From NCBI RefSeq assembly GCF_001426085.1, contig NZ_LMRR01000034.1:1-64000 (forward strand): 64,000 bases of DNA. The letters run 5' to 3'. The notes under the pieces are model-generated. The model ran no database searches. It saw only the letters and a program-made list of their open reading frames with translations, and was not told the DNA's origin. Positions 53,806-62,804 of this stretch are shown here, piece by piece. The position numbers and the translations under genes were made by a program. Numbering within the stretch: position 1 is the first letter of the stretch; each line of letters starts with the position of its first letter. The stretch comes from Rhodococcus sp. Leaf278. GTDB taxonomy: Bacteria; Actinomycetota; Actinomycetes; Mycobacteriales; Mycobacteriaceae.

Positions 53806-56127
53806 ATGACCGGAGTGGCCGGCGTCCAGCACATGGGCCACTGGGGCATGTTTCGTGCCGAGTCGGACGGACGTGATGTCACAGCGGTCCATCCGCAGGC
53901 GTCGGACAGTAATCCGTCTCCGGTGCTGGGCAACATCGTCGGTTCGGTGACCCATCGGTCCCGCGTCACCGCACCGGCGGTGCGCCGAGGTTGGCTGGAG
54001 AACGGTCCCGGTCCGACCGACAGTCGCGGCATCGACGAGTTCGTCGACGTCTCCTGGGACGAGCTGACCGATCTGCTGTCGGCCGAATTGCGCAGAGTGG
54101 TCGGCACACTCGGCAACAACGCCATCTACGGCGGATCCTACGGATGGGCGAGTGCCGGACGCTTTCATCATGCCCAGAGCCAGGTGCACCGCTTTCTCAA
54201 CTGCATCGGCGGTTACACCAGGTCTGTGCACAGCTACTCCCTGGGCGCGACCGGCGTCATCATGCCGCACGTGCTCGGTGCGCATTGGAAGATGTTCTCG
54301 CGCTCCACGTCCTGGAACGTGATCGCCGCACACACCGAATTATTGGTGGCGTTCGGCGGAGTTCCGGTGAAGAACACCGGTATCAATCACGGCGGTACGT
54401 CGGATCATCCGACGGTCGACTCGCTCGACGCGATGCGTGCCCGCGGTGGGCAGATCGTCAGCGTGAGTCCGCTACGAAACGACATGAGTGGCGACGCTCG
54501 ATGGATTGCGCCGCGACCCGGTACCGACGTGGCGATGATGCTGGCTCTCGCATTCGTGCTTGCTGACGAGAAGCTGCACGACACAGCATTCCTCGACAGG
54601 TATTGCCAGGGCTACCCCGAATTCGAGCGGTACCTGCTCGGCGTCTCGGACGGTACTCCCAAGACCCCGCAGTGGGCGTCGACGATCTGCGGCATCGAGC
54701 CCTCGGTCATCGCGGATCTGGCGCGGGAGATGGCGTCGAAACGCACGATGGTGACGGTCACCTGGTCGTTGCAGCGGACGCGACACGGCGAGCAGGCTCC
54801 ATGGATGGGCGTCACCCTGGCGGCAATGCTGGGTGGGATCGGTGTTCCAGGAGCGGGATTCGGTCACGGGTACGGGTCGATGAACGAGCCCGGGCTGGCC
54901 CCGGTGCCGTATCCGTTGCCGACTCTGCCGCAGGGGATCAATCCCGTTCCCGATCTGATTCCGGTGGCGGCGGTCTCGGACATGTTGCTGAACCCCGGCG
55001 CTGAATTCGACTACGACGGTAGGAGATTGACCTACCCGGACATCAAGGTCGTCTACTGGGCCGGTGGCAATCCGTTCCACCACCACCAGGATCTCGGACG
55101 GCTTCGTCGTGCCCTCGGCAGACCCGACACCATCGTGGTGCACGATCCCTACTGGACACCGATGGCCAAGCACGCCGACATCGTGGTCCCGTCGACCACA
55201 TCATTGGAACGATCGGATCTGAGCTGCACGCGCAACGATCCTCTGCTCGTCGCCATGGAGCCGGCTGCCGGCCGGTACGCGGACGCTCGCGACGACTACG
55301 ACACGTTCGCCGAGCTGGCCACGAAACTCGGTGTGGGGGAGCAGTTCACCGAGGGGCGCTCCTCCGAGCAGTGGCTCGAGCATCTGTACGGGCAGTGGCG
55401 CGGATATCTGCGCGCGGATGGCGTCGAGACTCCGGAGTTCGATGCCTTCCGCCGCGAGGGTTCGTTCCGTATGCAGACCGAAGACGATCTGACGTTCTTC
55501 GAAGACTTCAGACGCGATCCGGTCGGGAACGCGCTGCGCACCCCGAGCGGCAAGATCGAGATCTTCTCGGCCACGGTGGCGGGCTTCGACTACGACGACT
55601 GCCGAGGGCATCCGATGTGGTTCGAGCCGCAGGAGTGGCTCGGCGGGTCACGCGCCCAGCAGTTTCCGTTGCACCTGATCGCCAATCAACCACGTACCAG
55701 GCTGCACAGCCAGCTCGATCACGGTGCGGTGAGCCGAAACTCGAAGATTCAGGGCCGCGAGCCGCTACGCCTGCACCCGTCTGCGGCCGCGGCCAGGGGA
55801 GTATCCGACGGCGACGTCGTGCGGGTGTTCAACGACCGCGGTTCGTGCCTGGCGGGCGTTGTCGTCGACGACGCGATGCTGGAATCGGTGGTTCAGTTGT
55901 CGACCGGGGCCTGGTACGACCCGCTCGATCCGACCGATCCCGGTTCGATGTGCAAGCACGGCAGCGTGAATGTGCTGACCGCAGACGAGGGTTCGTCGGC
56001 GCTGTCGCATGGGTGCACCGGCCAGCATGTGTTGGTGGAGATCGAACGCTACGAGGAAGTGCTGCCGCCGATCACAGCGTTCGATCCACCTGTGCGTACG
56101 GAGGTCAGAACACCACCCGAGAGATGA
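53806..56127 (+). CDS. Molybdopterin-dependent S/N-oxide reductase (BisC/TorA-like)
   Basis: A 773-residue molybdopterin-guanine-dinucleotide enzyme of the DMSO-reductase family. Domain blocks: SYGWASAGRFHHAQSQVHRFL and SYSLGATGVIMPHVLG (with a Ser that could bind Mo), KNTGINHGG, APRPGTDVAMMLALA, the YWAGGNPFHHHQDL block, and the C-terminal MGD-binding domain (about 610-730) with IANQPRTRLHSQLDHG. There is no N-terminal 4Fe-4S Cys cluster and no twin-arginine signal, so it resembles the cytoplasmic biotin/methionine sulfoxide reductase branch. The 3' end overlaps the convergent MaoC gene by 23 bp. Confidence 0.9.
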   Translation: MTGVAGVQHMGHWGMFRAESDGRDVTAVHPQASDSNPSPVLGNIVGSVTHRSRVTAPAVRRGWLENGPGPTDSRGIDEFVDVSWDELTDLLSAELRRVVGTLGNNAIYGGSYGWASAGRFHHAQSQVHRFLNCIGGYTRSVHSYSLGATGVIMPHVLGAHWKMFSRSTSWNVIAAHTELLVAFGGVPVKNTGINHGGTSDHPTVDSLDAMRARGGQIVSVSPLRNDMSGDARWIAPRPGTDVAMMLALAFVLADEKLHDTAFLDRYCQGYPEFERYLLGVSDGTPKTPQWASTICGIEPSVIADLAREMASKRTMVTVTWSLQRTRHGEQAPWMGVTLAAMLGGIGVPGAGFGHGYGSMNEPGLAPVPYPLPTLPQGINPVPDLIPVAAVSDMLLNPGAEFDYDGRRLTYPDIKVVYWAGGNPFHHHQDLGRLRRALGRPDTIVVHDPYWTPMAKHADIVVPSTTSLERSDLSCTRNDPLLVAMEPAAGRYADARDDYDTFAELATKLGVGEQFTEGRSSEQWLEHLYGQWRGYLRADGVETPEFDAFRREGSFRMQTEDDLTFFEDFRRDPVGNALRTPSGKIEIFSATVAGFDYDDCRGHPMWFEPQEWLGGSRAQQFPLHLIANQPRTRLHSQLDHGAVSRNSKIQGREPLRLHPSAAAARGVSDGDVVRVFNDRGSCLAGVVVDDAMLESVVQLSTGAWYDPLDPTDPGSMCKHGSVNVLTADEGSSALSHGCTGQHVLVEIERYEEVLPPITAFDPPVRTEVRTPPER

Positions 56128-56563
56128 TCTCGGCGACGAGGGCCGGCTTGTCCTCGCCCTCGATCTGCAATGTTCCGGCTGTCACGATCTGGAGAGCCCC
56201 GCCGGATACCTCTTCGACCGAGACGAGGGTGGTCTGCAGGCGGACGTGGGCTCCGACCTTGACCGGGTTGACGAAGCGAACCTTGTTGGAGCCGTAATTG
56301 ATTCCGAGCTTGGTGTTCTCGATGGTGTAGATCTGCCAGTTGAGCATCGACACCAGGGACAGGCTCAGGAATCCGTGGGCGATCGGAGCCCCGAACGGGC
56401 TTTCCTTCTTCGCCCGCTCGACGTCGACGTGGATCCATTGGTGATCGCCGGTGGCGTCGGCGAAGGTGTTGACCCGTTCCTGGGTTATCTGCAGCCAGTC
56501 ACTGGTGCCGAGGTCTTCGCCGACGGCCGCTTTGATCTGCTCTGGTGAGGTGAAAGTGCGCAT
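56105..56563 (-). CDS. MaoC-family dehydratase
   Basis: A 152-residue hot-dog-fold protein of the MaoC/R-specific enoyl-CoA hydratase type. The catalytic block FADATGDHQWIHVD (Asp and His) is at about 35-50, followed by FGAPIAHGFLSLSLVS. Such enzymes hydrate 2-enoyl-CoA in lipid metabolism. ATG 56563 is selected because the typical start (MRTFTSPEQIKA) follows. Its last 23 bp overlap the molybdoenzyme gene. Confidence 0.9.
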   Translation of the reverse strand: MRTFTSPEQIKAAVGEDLGTSDWLQITQERVNTFADATGDHQWIHVDVERAKKESPFGAPIAHGFLSLSLVSMLNWQIYTIENTKLGINYGSNKVRFVNPVKVGAHVRLQTTLVSVEEVSGGALQIVTAGTLQIEGEDKPALVAEIISRVVF

Positions 56564-56591
56564 GCTCACAGTATGGACGAAGCAGCGCCGA

Positions 56592-57020
56592 TCAGGATGC
56601 AGGCTTGAGTACCAACGAGATCGAGTTGATGCAGTAGCGCTGGTCGGTCGGTGTCGGGTAGCCCTCGCCCTCGAAGACGTGGCCCAGGTGACTGTGGCAG
56701 TTGCGGCAGACGACCTCGACACGGCGCATTCCGAGCGTGGTGTCCTCTTTCAGGATCACGGCGTCACTGTCGGCCGGGTCGAAGAACGACGGCCAGCCGC
56801 AGTGGGACTCGAACTTCTCGGTGCTGCGGAACAATTCTGCTCCGCAGGCGCGACACTCGTAGATGCCTTCGGTGGTGGTGTCGGTGTACTCGCCGACGCC
56901 CGGGCGTTCGGTGCCTGCTTGACGGAGCACCGCGTATTCCTCGGGGGTCAGCTTCTCGCGCCACTGTGCGTCGGTGAGCTGGACGGCGGGAGCGGAGTTG
57001 TTGTCGGTTGCTGAACTCAT
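56592..57020 (-). CDS. msrB: Peptide methionine-R-sulfoxide reductase
   Basis: A 142-residue MsrB. Two zinc-binding CxxC pairs (ECRACGAEL and CRNCHSHLGH) and the catalytic Cys in DQRYCINSISLVL are seen, with ESHCGWPSFF. It repairs oxidised methionine in proteins with thioredoxin. ATG 57020 is used; an in-frame GTG two codons upstream is an alternative. It is 28 bp downstream of aftC in the same direction and upstream of the MaoC gene. Confidence 0.95.
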   Translation of the reverse strand: MSSATDNNSAPAVQLTDAQWREKLTPEEYAVLRQAGTERPGVGEYTDTTTEGIYECRACGAELFRSTEKFESHCGWPSFFDPADSDAVILKEDTTLGMRRVEVVCRNCHSHLGHVFEGEGYPTPTDQRYCINSISLVLKPAS

Positions 57021-57047
57021 GCTCACACGCTAATACGATTTGTCGGG

Positions 57048-58286
57048 CTACGCCGTTTTCGCTGGTGGCGCGCTCGGCAGCAGATAGCTCGGTTCGATTC
57101 CGTCGTCGAGTCGTCCTTCGCTTCGAGCGGCGAAATAACGCCCGATGAGAACACCGAAGATGACGACGATCAGCAACGCCCACCCGAACGTGGTCCGGAG
57201 GTAGTCCAGGGCGCGGCCGGTTTCGATCCACCGTCCGGACAGCCATCGGTCGTAGTTCATGAACCCGTAGATCGCCAGCCAGGCGGGCCAGTTGCGAAGT
57301 AGCGAGTTCTTCAAGACCACGGTCATGAGCAGCGGGAACAGCATCATCGAGTAGTACATCTGGCCCAGGGAGCCCAGCAACCAATGTGCGGTGAGGATCA
57401 ATCCCGAGGTGGTCGCGAAGAAGAACAGACGGTCTTCGCGGCAGTACCGGTACAGCAGCCACAGCGACACCAGAACCATGATTCCCAGAACCGCGCGGAT
57501 GCCGAGGGTGAGCAGTTCGGGCACTCCGTAGTAGCGACCGTTACCCACGACAGCACTGTTGAAGTAGTCGCGAGTCTGCAGCAGGTACGGCAGTGTCCGG
57601 TCGATGAAGTTCATGGGGTCGACCGACAGTGGCCACGCGATGGCCATCATCACCACTGGGATCGCGATCGAGGTGACGAAGACCTTCCATTGACGCGTCA
57701 TCAGAGGTAGTAGCAGCAGCGGCGCAAGCATCGGTTTGACCGCCAGAGTCAGACCCATGGCAACACCCGCCGACAGGTCTTTGCGCTGGAGGAGAAATCC
57801 GAGGAACGCTACTTCGCCGAGGAGTACGAAGCCGTTGAAGTTGGTGAACACCAATGTGTTCGTCACCGTCTCGCTGACGAATGCGGCGAGGAGCAGCGCG
57901 GGAGCGGCGACCGAATCGAGCCGGAATCCGAAGATGCGGAGCAGTATGTACAACGCCGCGAGAATTGCGATGGTGCTGGCGATGATGAACAACCAGCGAG
58001 ATCGTTCCGGGTCGATGATGGCTATGGGGGAGAGCAACATCGTCGCGCTCGGTTGATACAGGTAGTGCGGGTCGACGGAGTCGAAGTTCGCCGTGTAGAC
58101 CGGCTGTCGATTCAAGAACGCCAGGGCTGCGCTGTACACGGGATTGAAGTCGTTGGTGATATCACCGTTGACCGCCTTGATGACCACCCGATGGATCACG
58201 GTCATGATGGCGATGGGCCACAGGGCGTACTTGATTACCTCGGCGGTCGTCCGCCCTGAACGCGGCTCCAGAAAGCTAAGTGACAC
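57048..58286 (-). CDS. aftC: GT87-family arabinofuranosyltransferase (AftC-like)
   Basis: A 412-residue polytopic glycosyltransferase with about 10 transmembrane helices and a conserved loop DFNPVYSAALAFLNRQPVYTANF after the first helix, containing the acidic residue expected for a C-type glycosyltransferase. Related to mycobacterial AftC, which adds alpha-1,3 arabinofuranose branches to arabinogalactan and lipoarabinomannan using decaprenyl-phosphoarabinose. GTG 58286 is used. It places the organism in the mycolata. From memory it occupies the same position as Rv2673. Confidence 0.88.
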   Translation of the reverse strand: MSLSFLEPRSGRTTAEVIKYALWPIAIMTVIHRVVIKAVNGDITNDFNPVYSAALAFLNRQPVYTANFDSVDPHYLYQPSATMLLSPIAIIDPERSRWLFIIASTIAILAALYILLRIFGFRLDSVAAPALLLAAFVSETVTNTLVFTNFNGFVLLGEVAFLGFLLQRKDLSAGVAMGLTLAVKPMLAPLLLLPLMTRQWKVFVTSIAIPVVMMAIAWPLSVDPMNFIDRTLPYLLQTRDYFNSAVVGNGRYYGVPELLTLGIRAVLGIMVLVSLWLLYRYCREDRLFFFATTSGLILTAHWLLGSLGQMYYSMMLFPLLMTVVLKNSLLRNWPAWLAIYGFMNYDRWLSGRWIETGRALDYLRTTFGWALLIVVIFGVLIGRYFAARSEGRLDDGIEPSYLLPSAPPAKTA

Positions 58287-58349
58287 CCGCGAACGGTACC
58301 CGAGCCGCACCGGAGGAAAGACACCCCGCGCCGAAATCCGGTACCGCAA

Positions 58350-59924
58350 TCAGGCGGGACAGACGGTGCCATCGGTCGGAAGCGCAGTATCGAGCGCGTA
58401 CTTCACCGCAGCGCTCTGAAGACACTGTGATCCGCCGAGGCTCGGATGTCCGCTGCCTTGCCACGCAGCCGACGCCACGGCCGCCCCGGTTGCCCCGACC
58501 AGCCCGGTGACCGAGGACAGGCCTCCGTTGCCGACCATCGGGTCGCCCGCGTTCGACAGGACCAACACCGGAACGTCCAACGAAGTGGGTAAGGGGATCG
58601 ACGGTGCTGTCGGCCAGGAGGAGCACAGCAATGCCTTCAAGGCGGCATCGGTGCCGTAGACCGGATAGCGGTCGGTCCATTGCGACGACAGGTCACGCAC
58701 GCCCTGTGGAGACGGCCACTGTTGGCCGTCCGTGCAGCGGGAAACGAACTGTCCGTCGGTGCCGTAGGCATTTCGACCTCGTTCGGCGAGGGCGAGCAGA
58801 GCTGTGGTGTCGGCTCCAGCCGCTGCGGACAAGGTGGTGGACAGGTCGGTGGCCCGAGACGACGCGTCCCCGGCTGTCGATGCCAGCGCGAAGGTGATGC
58901 CGTCGAGAATTTCGTGAGTGGACAGTGGTGCGAATTCACCACCGGCGGCGCGCCGGAGCAACTGCTCGACAGCAGCCGTAGGGTCGGCCCCGAGAGAGCA
59001 GTTCAGCGCGACGCATCGTTGGGCGAACGCCGCGAAGGCGGCCTCCTTGCCCTGTGTCCGTTGCTCGGCCAGAGTGATCTGATCGGTGTCGACGCCGGGC
59101 GGCGAGTCGAGAATCAGACGCGAGATGTTGTCCGGGAACTTCGCCGCGTAGGCCAACGCGGTGAGCGCGCCGTTTCCCGATCCGATCACACCGATCTGGT
59201 TCACGCCCCAGAGCTGCCGCAGACGGTCGAGATCGTCCGCCGCGTATGTGGTTCCGAAGGCGAGTTCCTGCGGCTGGAGTGTGTCGGTGCACTCGATGGT
59301 GGCGTCCCGGCCTGCGTCGACCGCGCGGTCCACGGTGTCGGCATCGGACCTGGTGAACTGTCCCAGGGCATCGACTGCAGCCTTGGTGGGGGACTGGAGT
59401 GTGTCGTCGATGCAGTCCACCGCGGTGGATCGGCCGATCCCGCGTCGATCCACGGCGACGATGGGGTGAGCTGCGAGCAGAGTCGAGAGCGGACCGGCCG
59501 CCATCGTCGCCAGTGTGGCGATCGAGGATCGATCGGAGCCGGAGGTGAAGACCAGCGGACCCGCATCGGCCGGCGTTCCATCGAGCCGGGCGCGCAGTGC
59601 GCCGACGGCGAACGTACCGAACATCTGCCCGCTGGCATCGACGTCCGCCTCGTACTCCGCGCACTCCAGTGTCAGACCGGGCGTGGTGGAGGTGAGCCCG
59701 AACGTCCCGAGAGTGGCGGCGGTGCAGTCGGCCCAGTCGAGATCGGTTGTCGGTACGGCGAGTGCAGCCGGTTCCGGTGAAGCCTCCGAGGAAGGCTCGC
59801 CGGGTTGGCCGGGGGATTGTTGCTCCACTGCGACATCGGGCCGGAACGACGGCCCAGCGCCGCAGGCCGCGCACATCGTGGCCAGGACGAGGGCGGCGGC
59901 GAGCAACGTACGTTTCTGCGTCAC
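58350..59924 (-). CDS. Secreted lipoprotein of the S33 tripeptidyl-aminopeptidase-like family (Rv2672-like)
   Basis: A 524-residue protein with a signal peptide and lipobox (CAAC) near residue 21, a Pro/Ser/Glu-rich linker, and an alpha/beta-hydrolase fold with a C-terminal TAP-like domain. VAVDRRGIGRSTAVDC (about 155-170) and SRLILDSPPGVD are family motifs. At the nucleophile elbow the sequence reads GVIGSGNGALTAL, where the usual GxSxG Ser appears replaced by Gly (GSGNG). It may be inactive or use another residue. Many Cys pairs suggest oxidation outside the cell. It is transcribed toward aftC. Confidence 0.85.
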   Translation of the reverse strand: MTQKRTLLAAALVLATMCAACGAGPSFRPDVAVEQQSPGQPGEPSSEASPEPAALAVPTTDLDWADCTAATLGTFGLTSTTPGLTLECAEYEADVDASGQMFGTFAVGALRARLDGTPADAGPLVFTSGSDRSSIATLATMAAGPLSTLLAAHPIVAVDRRGIGRSTAVDCIDDTLQSPTKAAVDALGQFTRSDADTVDRAVDAGRDATIECTDTLQPQELAFGTTYAADDLDRLRQLWGVNQIGVIGSGNGALTALAYAAKFPDNISRLILDSPPGVDTDQITLAEQRTQGKEAAFAAFAQRCVALNCSLGADPTAAVEQLLRRAAGGEFAPLSTHEILDGITFALASTAGDASSRATDLSTTLSAAAGADTTALLALAERGRNAYGTDGQFVSRCTDGQQWPSPQGVRDLSSQWTDRYPVYGTDAALKALLCSSWPTAPSIPLPTSLDVPVLVLSNAGDPMVGNGGLSSVTGLVGATGAAVASAAWQGSGHPSLGGSQCLQSAAVKYALDTALPTDGTVCPA

Positions 59925-59970
59925 CGTGCGAGGCTATCGACTTTTCGATCGATGCCGCGCCGCTCGGTGC

Positions 59971-60756
59971 TCATGGCCGACGCACCCAGCGTGTGAGCAG
60001 TGTGCCGTCCGCGTCGGCGAGGACGTGCGCGCGCTGCATCGGTGTATCGGAGGCACCGGCGGAGTGGGCGATGCGGCCCGCATCTCCGGCGACGAGCATG
60101 GGTGAGATCGTCAGGCACAGATCGTCCGCCGCCCCGTCCGATGCGAGTTGCCCGAACAGCCCTGGACCGCCCTCGCACAGGATGCGGCGAAATCCGAGGT
60201 TGTCCAGCGTCTCGACGATGTCGTCGGTCGACACCGATTCCCCGGCCACCTCGATCACCATTGCGCCCGCGGAACGCAGCGCCGCCACCTTCGAGCTGTC
60301 CGCTGCCGCCGAGGTCAGTACCACCGGCTGCACCTCGGCGTCGGTGACGAGCCGAGAATCGGAGTCGATCGAACCGGAGGCGGTCACCACCACGATCGTG
60401 GGAATCGGTGCCAGCCCGTTCGCTACTCGACGTGCCTTCACCTCGGCGGACAGCGAGACGCCGCCGTAGTTCTCGGCGCGAGCAGTTCCGGCTCCGACGA
60501 GAACCGCGTCGCACAGTTCTCGCAGAATTCCGAACAGTCGGCCGTCCGCGGGGGTCCCCAGGCCTGCCGACTTACCGTCGGCGGTCACGGATCCGTCGAT
60601 GCTGGCGACGAAGTTCGTGCGGATCCACGGTCGGCCCAGGTCTGCGGGGTAGGCGTACAGGTCGCGGACGGCGTTGTCGTCGAGTACCGATCCGACGGGC
60701 GCGGACTCGGCTGCCTGCTCCGATGTGAAGTAGGTCCCAATATCGAGAAGCTGCAT
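59971..60756 (-). CDS. RibD-C-like pyrimidine/NADPH reductase (Rv2671-like)
   Basis: A 261-residue protein with the DHFR-like fold of the RibD C-terminal domain: RPWIRTNFVASIDGSVT (about 43-59), DAVLVGAGTARAENYGG, and the C-terminal CEGGPGLFGQLASDGAADDLCLTISP. In M. tuberculosis the homologue is known to show dihydrofolate-reductase-like properties. Not a complete RibD (no deaminase domain). It is divergent from zapE with 34 bp between the starts. Confidence 0.9.
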   Translation of the reverse strand: MQLLDIGTYFTSEQAAESAPVGSVLDDNAVRDLYAYPADLGRPWIRTNFVASIDGSVTADGKSAGLGTPADGRLFGILRELCDAVLVGAGTARAENYGGVSLSAEVKARRVANGLAPIPTIVVVTASGSIDSDSRLVTDAEVQPVVLTSAAADSSKVAALRSAGAMVIEVAGESVSTDDIVETLDNLGFRRILCEGGPGLFGQLASDGAADDLCLTISPMLVAGDAGRIAHSAGASDTPMQRAHVLADADGTLLTRWVRRP

Positions 60757-60790
60757 GAGAGAGATCAGACCACGTCGTTACGCTCGACGA

Positions 60791-61804
60791 ATGCCCGCAC
60801 GCCTTGTCGACCGAAATCCCGTGGTCCCCTCCGATCAGCTGATCGCTCAGATGGTGCCACCGGCGATGTTCGACGACGTCAGCTTCTCCTCGTACATTCC
60901 CGACCCCAAGGAGCCGACGCAGGCTGCTGCGGTCGCGAAGGCCGAGGAATTCGCGAACAAGGTGCAGAAGATCCGTGGCAAGGGCAAGCGTGGGCTCTTC
61001 GGCAAGAAGACCCCGGCCACCGGCGCGGGCCTGTACCTCGACGGCGGCTTCGGTGTCGGTAAGACCCACTTGTTGGCGTCGATCTACCACAGCGTTCCCG
61101 AGCCCAAGGCGTTCGGCACGTTCGTCGAGCTGACCCACGTCGTCGGCGCACTCGGCTTCAACAAAGCACTGGAAGAACTCTCGAACCACAGCGTGCTGTG
61201 CATCGACGAGTTCGAACTCGACGATCCCGGCGACACGATGCTGGTGTCGCGGCTGCTGTCCGAGCTGTCTCAGCGTGGAGTATCCATCGTCGCGACGTCG
61301 AACACCCTGCCCGGTCAGCTCGGCGAGGGGCGCTTCGCTGCCGAGGACTTTTTGCGGGAGATCAAGAAGCTCGGTTCGATCTTCGAGTCCGTCCGCGTCG
61401 ACGGTCCCGACTACCGCCATCGCGATCTGCCTCCGGCCCCCGAGCCCACGTCCGAATCCGAGCTGGTCGAGCGTGCGGACACGGTCGACGGCGCAACCCT
61501 CGACGATTTCGACGAGCTGCTCGCACATCTGAGCACGCTGCACCCGTCGCGCTATGGAAAGTTGCTCGACGGTGTGCCTGCGGTGTTCCTGAAGAACGTG
61601 CACCCGGCATCGGATCAGGCCATTGCACTGCGCCTGGTGGTACTGGCCGACCGTCTGTACGACGCGGGCATTCCGGTGACGGCCTCGGGCGGCAAGCTCG
61701 ACGAGATCTTCACCGAGGAGATGTTGGCAGGCGGCTACCGCAAGAAGTACCTGCGCGCCACCTCGCGCCTGCTCGCGCTGTCTCGTTTCGCCGCCGTCGG
61801 CTGA
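60791..61804 (+). CDS. zapE: Cell division protein ZapE (AFG1-like ATPase)
   Basis: A 337-residue AFG1/ZapE ATPase. Walker A GGFGVGKTHLLASIYH (about 86-100), Walker B VLCIDEFELDDPGD, sensor VATSNTLPGQLGEGRF. In bacteria it influences FtsZ ring dynamics; mitochondrial homologues act on membrane proteins. ATG 60791 is used, with an upstream in-frame ATG at 60755 overlapping the divergent gene start rejected. Its stop is 8 bp from the convergent GNAT gene stop. Confidence 0.92.
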   Translation: MPARLVDRNPVVPSDQLIAQMVPPAMFDDVSFSSYIPDPKEPTQAAAVAKAEEFANKVQKIRGKGKRGLFGKKTPATGAGLYLDGGFGVGKTHLLASIYHSVPEPKAFGTFVELTHVVGALGFNKALEELSNHSVLCIDEFELDDPGDTMLVSRLLSELSQRGVSIVATSNTLPGQLGEGRFAAEDFLREIKKLGSIFESVRVDGPDYRHRDLPPAPEPTSESELVERADTVDGATLDDFDELLAHLSTLHPSRYGKLLDGVPAVFLKNVHPASDQAIALRLVVLADRLYDAGIPVTASGGKLDEIFTEEMLAGGYRKKYLRATSRLLALSRFAAVG

Positions 61805-61811
61805 ATCGGCG

Positions 61812-62339
61812 TCAGAGCCGTACCTGCATGACGTAGTCGTCGTGTGTCTGCACGCCGACAACGAATGTCTTGGTGCCGACGATCTCGAATCCGTGCTTGG
61901 CGTAGAACTTCTGGGCGCGCGCGTTGAGTTGGTTGACGCCCAGCCACGCTCCTGCGCAACCGGATTCACGCGCATGGGTCAATGCGAACGAGATGAGCCG
62001 CGCCGCAACTCCGCCGCCGTGCTCGGCCGGCCGTACGTACAGTTTGCTGACTTCCAGCGTCGGATGGTGAGACAGTGCGGCTCGGATGTCCGGGTCGGCT
62101 GGACTTCCCGACACGAGCATCGCGTACCCGACCACCTCGCCGGTGGGTGTTTCGTCGACCAGAACGGTTCGGTTGGGGTCGGCAACGTAACCCTGGAAAT
62201 TGCTGACCGACAACACGTTCGAGACGAACTGTTCGATGTCCTCGGTGCGAGTACCCGGTGGGCAGGCGAGCGGAAAGGTCTGCGCGGCCAATTCGGCGAC
62301 GTTGGGTACATCGGCATCTGTCGCCATCCGCACACTCAC
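61812..62339 (-). CDS. GNAT-family acetyltransferase (Rv2669-like)
   Basis: A 175-residue GNAT. It has the N-terminal RMATDADVPNVAELA start, the beta-strand VSKLYVRPAEHGGGVAARLI (acetyl-CoA binding; the loop RPAEHGGGVA departs from the usual Q/R-x-x-G-x-G) and AWLGVNQLNARAQKFYAKHGF. Substrate unknown. GTG 62339 overlaps the upstream L7/L12-like gene stop as GTGA, so they are translated together. Confidence 0.88.
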   Translation of the reverse strand: MSVRMATDADVPNVAELAAQTFPLACPPGTRTEDIEQFVSNVLSVSNFQGYVADPNRTVLVDETPTGEVVGYAMLVSGSPADPDIRAALSHHPTLEVSKLYVRPAEHGGGVAARLISFALTHARESGCAGAWLGVNQLNARAQKFYAKHGFEIVGTKTFVVGVQTHDDYVMQVRL

Positions 62340-62788
62340 AGCAGATCCACCGCGTTCTTCGCCTCCCGCAACGACAAGCCGGTTCGGTCGCGCAACAGTT
62401 TGATGGCCGAGATGGCCTTGCCCTCCGACTTCAGGGACTGCAACCGCGGGATGAGGTCGTCCCAGGGTGTCGGACCGGACTGAGCCGCGTCGACGATGGT
62501 GGACGAGGACGGAAACGGTTCGCCTCGTTGAACGCCTTCGATCGTGTTCTTCGCGTCGAGGAGGCCGGCACCTGTCCGTTCGCGAAAGATCTTGATGGCC
62601 TGGATCTTCTTGTTCGCTGCCAACAACTGATGAATATCTGCACGGGCGGTGTCGTCGAGGCCGATCAGCCCGACGCTGCGCGATGTCTCCGGGCTCGAGC
62701 CAGGCTTCTTTCGGGCCAACAACCACGCTGCAAGTACCGCGGCATCGACGAGGACCAGAGCAACGATGAACCATCCCCAGGTCGGCAT
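62336..62788 (-). CDS. Membrane-anchored protein with two ribosomal L7/L12 C-terminal-like repeats
   Basis: A 150-residue protein. One N-terminal transmembrane helix (about 4-26) is followed by a charged linker and two L7/L12-CTD-like helix motifs: KKIQAIKIFRERTGAGLLDAK (about 80-100; only part of the repeat) and AISAIKLLRDRTGLSLREAK (about 126-145). In L7/L12 this motif binds translation factors. The function here is unknown; membrane attachment of such motifs is notable. It overlaps the GNAT gene by 4 nt. Confidence 0.8.
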   Translation of the reverse strand: MPTWGWFIVALVLVDAAVLAAWLLARKKPGSSPETSRSVGLIGLDDTARADIHQLLAANKKIQAIKIFRERTGAGLLDAKNTIEGVQRGEPFPSSSTIVDAAQSGPTPWDDLIPRLQSLKSEGKAISAIKLLRDRTGLSLREAKNAVDLL

Positions 62789-62804
62789 GCCTTAGTAGAC
62801 CACT

